Shown: piece after piece, positions 63,018 to 64,000 of the stretch
Position numbering within the stretch: position 1 is the stretch's first letter
Layout: the number at the start of each line of letters is the position of its first letter
NCBI GenBank assembly: GCA_027485415.1
Contig: JAIXRC010000133.1
Coordinates: 1 to 64,000, forward strand
DNA from: Cryomorphaceae bacterium
GTDB taxonomy: Bacteria; Bacteroidota; Bacteroidia; Flavobacteriales_D; Crocinitomicaceae
Direction of reading: 5' to 3'
Length of the DNA stretch: 64,000 nucleotides
Translations under genes and position numbers: made by a program
The notes under the pieces: model-generated
The model's input: only the letters and a program-made list of their open reading frames with translations
Databases searched by the model: none
What the model was told of the DNA's origin: nothing

Positions 63018-64000
63018 GTTGTTTCAGCTGTTGTTCCCAATTCCAAGCATCGCGGAGGGCGTCCTCTACACTTCGTTGTGCCGTCCATCCAAGCTCTCTT
63101 TTCGATTTTTCAACGTTTGCAAAAATCTCGGTAATATCACCCGGTCTTCTCGCCCCCAATTGGTAGGGTAAATTAAGCCCAGAAACATCCATGAAGGACC
63201 GTACCATTTCCAACACAGAGGTTCCCTTACCCGTTCCAATATTAAACACGTCCAACGGCAAAGATCCTTCATGCTGCAATGCGCGAACATGTGCCTCGGC
63301 CACATCGCACACGTGGATGTAGTCGCGGATGCAGGTTCCGTCAGGCGTTGGGTAGTCGTCGCCAAAAACGGTAAGGTGCTCGCGAATTCCTGCCGCCGTT
63401 TGAGTAATATAAGGCAATAAGTTGTTAGGAATTCCTACGGGAAGTTCACCGATGAATCCGCTTGGATGAGCTCCAATGGGATTGAAATACCTCAAACAAA
63501 GGGTGTTGAATGGTTGGGGGTTTCGGTGTATGTCTTCAATGATTTGTTCCCCCATCCATTTGGTAAAACCGTAGGGAGATTCGGGAAGGCGTTTCGGGGT
63601 GCTTTCGAACACTTGACGCACTTCCGGCTCCCCATAAACCGTACACGAAGAAGAAAAAACGAATTTTTCCACCTTAAACGTTTGGCAAGCCTCCAAAACG
63701 TTCATTAACCCAATGAGGTTGTTTTGATAGTATCTCAGGGGGACGTCGCACGATTCTCCCACCGATTTGTACGCCGCAAAATGGATCACGGCATCAATGG
63801 CTCGCGATTCAAAAACGGAAAAAAGATGAGATTTTTCGCAAATGTCTATCGATAAAAATGAAAAACGATCGCCGCAAAGTTCCTTAAGCCCCTCTAAAAG
63901 AACCAAGGAGCTGTTCCTTAAATCGTCTACTATAACGGGAAAATAACCTTGTTCCACGAGCGAAACCACGGTATGGGAACCGATATAACCAGCGCCTCCC
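63010..64000 (-). CDS. galE: UDP-glucose 4-epimerase, 5' end cut by window edge
   Basis: Converts UDP-galactose and UDP-glucose. The ORF track begins at an internal GTG (63969), but the frame stays open to the edge and reads 'GGAGYIGSHTVVSLVEQGY', the classic GalE NAD-binding N-terminus, so only a few residues are missing. The catalytic Ser is in 'VFSSSCTVYG' and YxxxK in 'SPYGFTKWMGE'. 'RYFNPIGAHPSG' and 'TPDGTCIRDYIHV' are further GalE signatures. First of the galE-tatD-ansA run. Confidence 0.96.
   Translation of the reverse strand, partial: GGAGYIGSHTVVSLVEQGYFPVIVDDLRNSSLVLLEGLKELCGDRFSFLSIDICEKSHLFSVFESRAIDAVIHFAAYKSVGESCDVPLRYYQNNLIGLMNVLEACQTFKVEKFVFSSSCTVYGEPEVRQVFESTPKRLPESPYGFTKWMGEQIIEDIHRNPQPFNTLCLRYFNPIGAHPSGFIGELPVGIPNNLLPYITQTAAGIREHLTVFGDDYPTPDGTCIRDYIHVCDVAEAHVRALQHEGSLPLDVFNIGTGKGTSVLEMVRSFMDVSGLNLPYQLGARRPGDITEIFANVEKSKRELGWTAQRSVEDALRDAWNWEQQLKQHD

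Overview
The window looks like chromosome from a member of the Bacteroidota, most likely Flavobacteriales and possibly close to the Fluviicola/Crocinitomicaceae group (the family is an inference). The signs are several secreted proteins with type IX secretion (T9SS) or gliding-motility-type C-terminal tails, the long Bacteroidota-type IspG, families typical of the phylum (DUF4270, DUF4175, DUF3098, a GT5-only 'glycogen synthase'), the SdhC-SdhA-SdhB order, and -7 promoter elements of the TAnnTTTG type with few Shine-Dalgarno sites.

Layout. 1-3421: the end of an outer-membrane barrel and a large secreted amidase with a CUB domain. 3415-10582 (minus): a 2-hydroxyacid dehydrogenase, then the operon DUF4175 coiled-coil giant -> RsbW-like ATPase -> ybeY -> mnmG. 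10583-11035: an AT-rich gap. 11036-16190: rpiB, the minus-strand set redoxin -> lysyl-endopeptidase-like protease -> hemW, and udk. 16223-21020: ispG and the conserved run ftsX-DUF3098-uppP-truB, with an unlisted 55-residue ORF opposite the truB end. 21324-27141: a collagen-like glycine-rich T9SS protein, pth, a gliding-type surface protein and a DUF2231-like membrane protein. 27238-36573: asnS-rpoN-membrane protein; glgA-like -> DUF4270 -> glmS (minus); panC-panD-heptose adenylyltransferase. 36553-40647 (minus): hemL, an SDR enzyme and three carotenoid genes. 40688-45152: kynU, purN (minus), acpP-fabF-rnc and a small membrane protein. 45217-48974 (minus): succinate dehydrogenase. 49049-55238: an LD-carboxypeptidase and ispD (minus), then cysS, a gamma-carbonic anhydrase, a lipoprotein, pepP and an alpha/beta hydrolase.

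The one clearly accessory stretch is about 55.2-59.0 kb. It lies between an alpha/beta hydrolase with an odd C-terminus and the 3' end of a tRNA-Ser gene. It holds a MORN/YwqK-like repeat protein, a small secreted cysteine protein, a lone XRE regulator and the 'mobile mystery protein' A/B pair (XRE + Fic). The pair has a recognisable promoter with three operator-like sites, and a perfect 36-bp palindrome follows. No integrase or transposase is visible. From 59249 to the end the content is again housekeeping: kup, ansA, tatD and galE (cut by the window edge).

Most genes serve core metabolism and envelope building: isoprenoids (ispG, ispD), undecaprenyl recycling (uppP), amino sugars (glmS), fatty acids (acpP, fabF), CoA (panC, panD), tRNA modification and charging (mnmG, truB, asnS, cysS, pth) and haem (hemL, with the HemW-type protein). 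The points most worth a second look are the accessory block, a ~95-residue insertion in SdhC, collagen-like excursions inside a beta-helix protein, and a repeated arrangement that places the -7 element 3-8 nt from the start codon.
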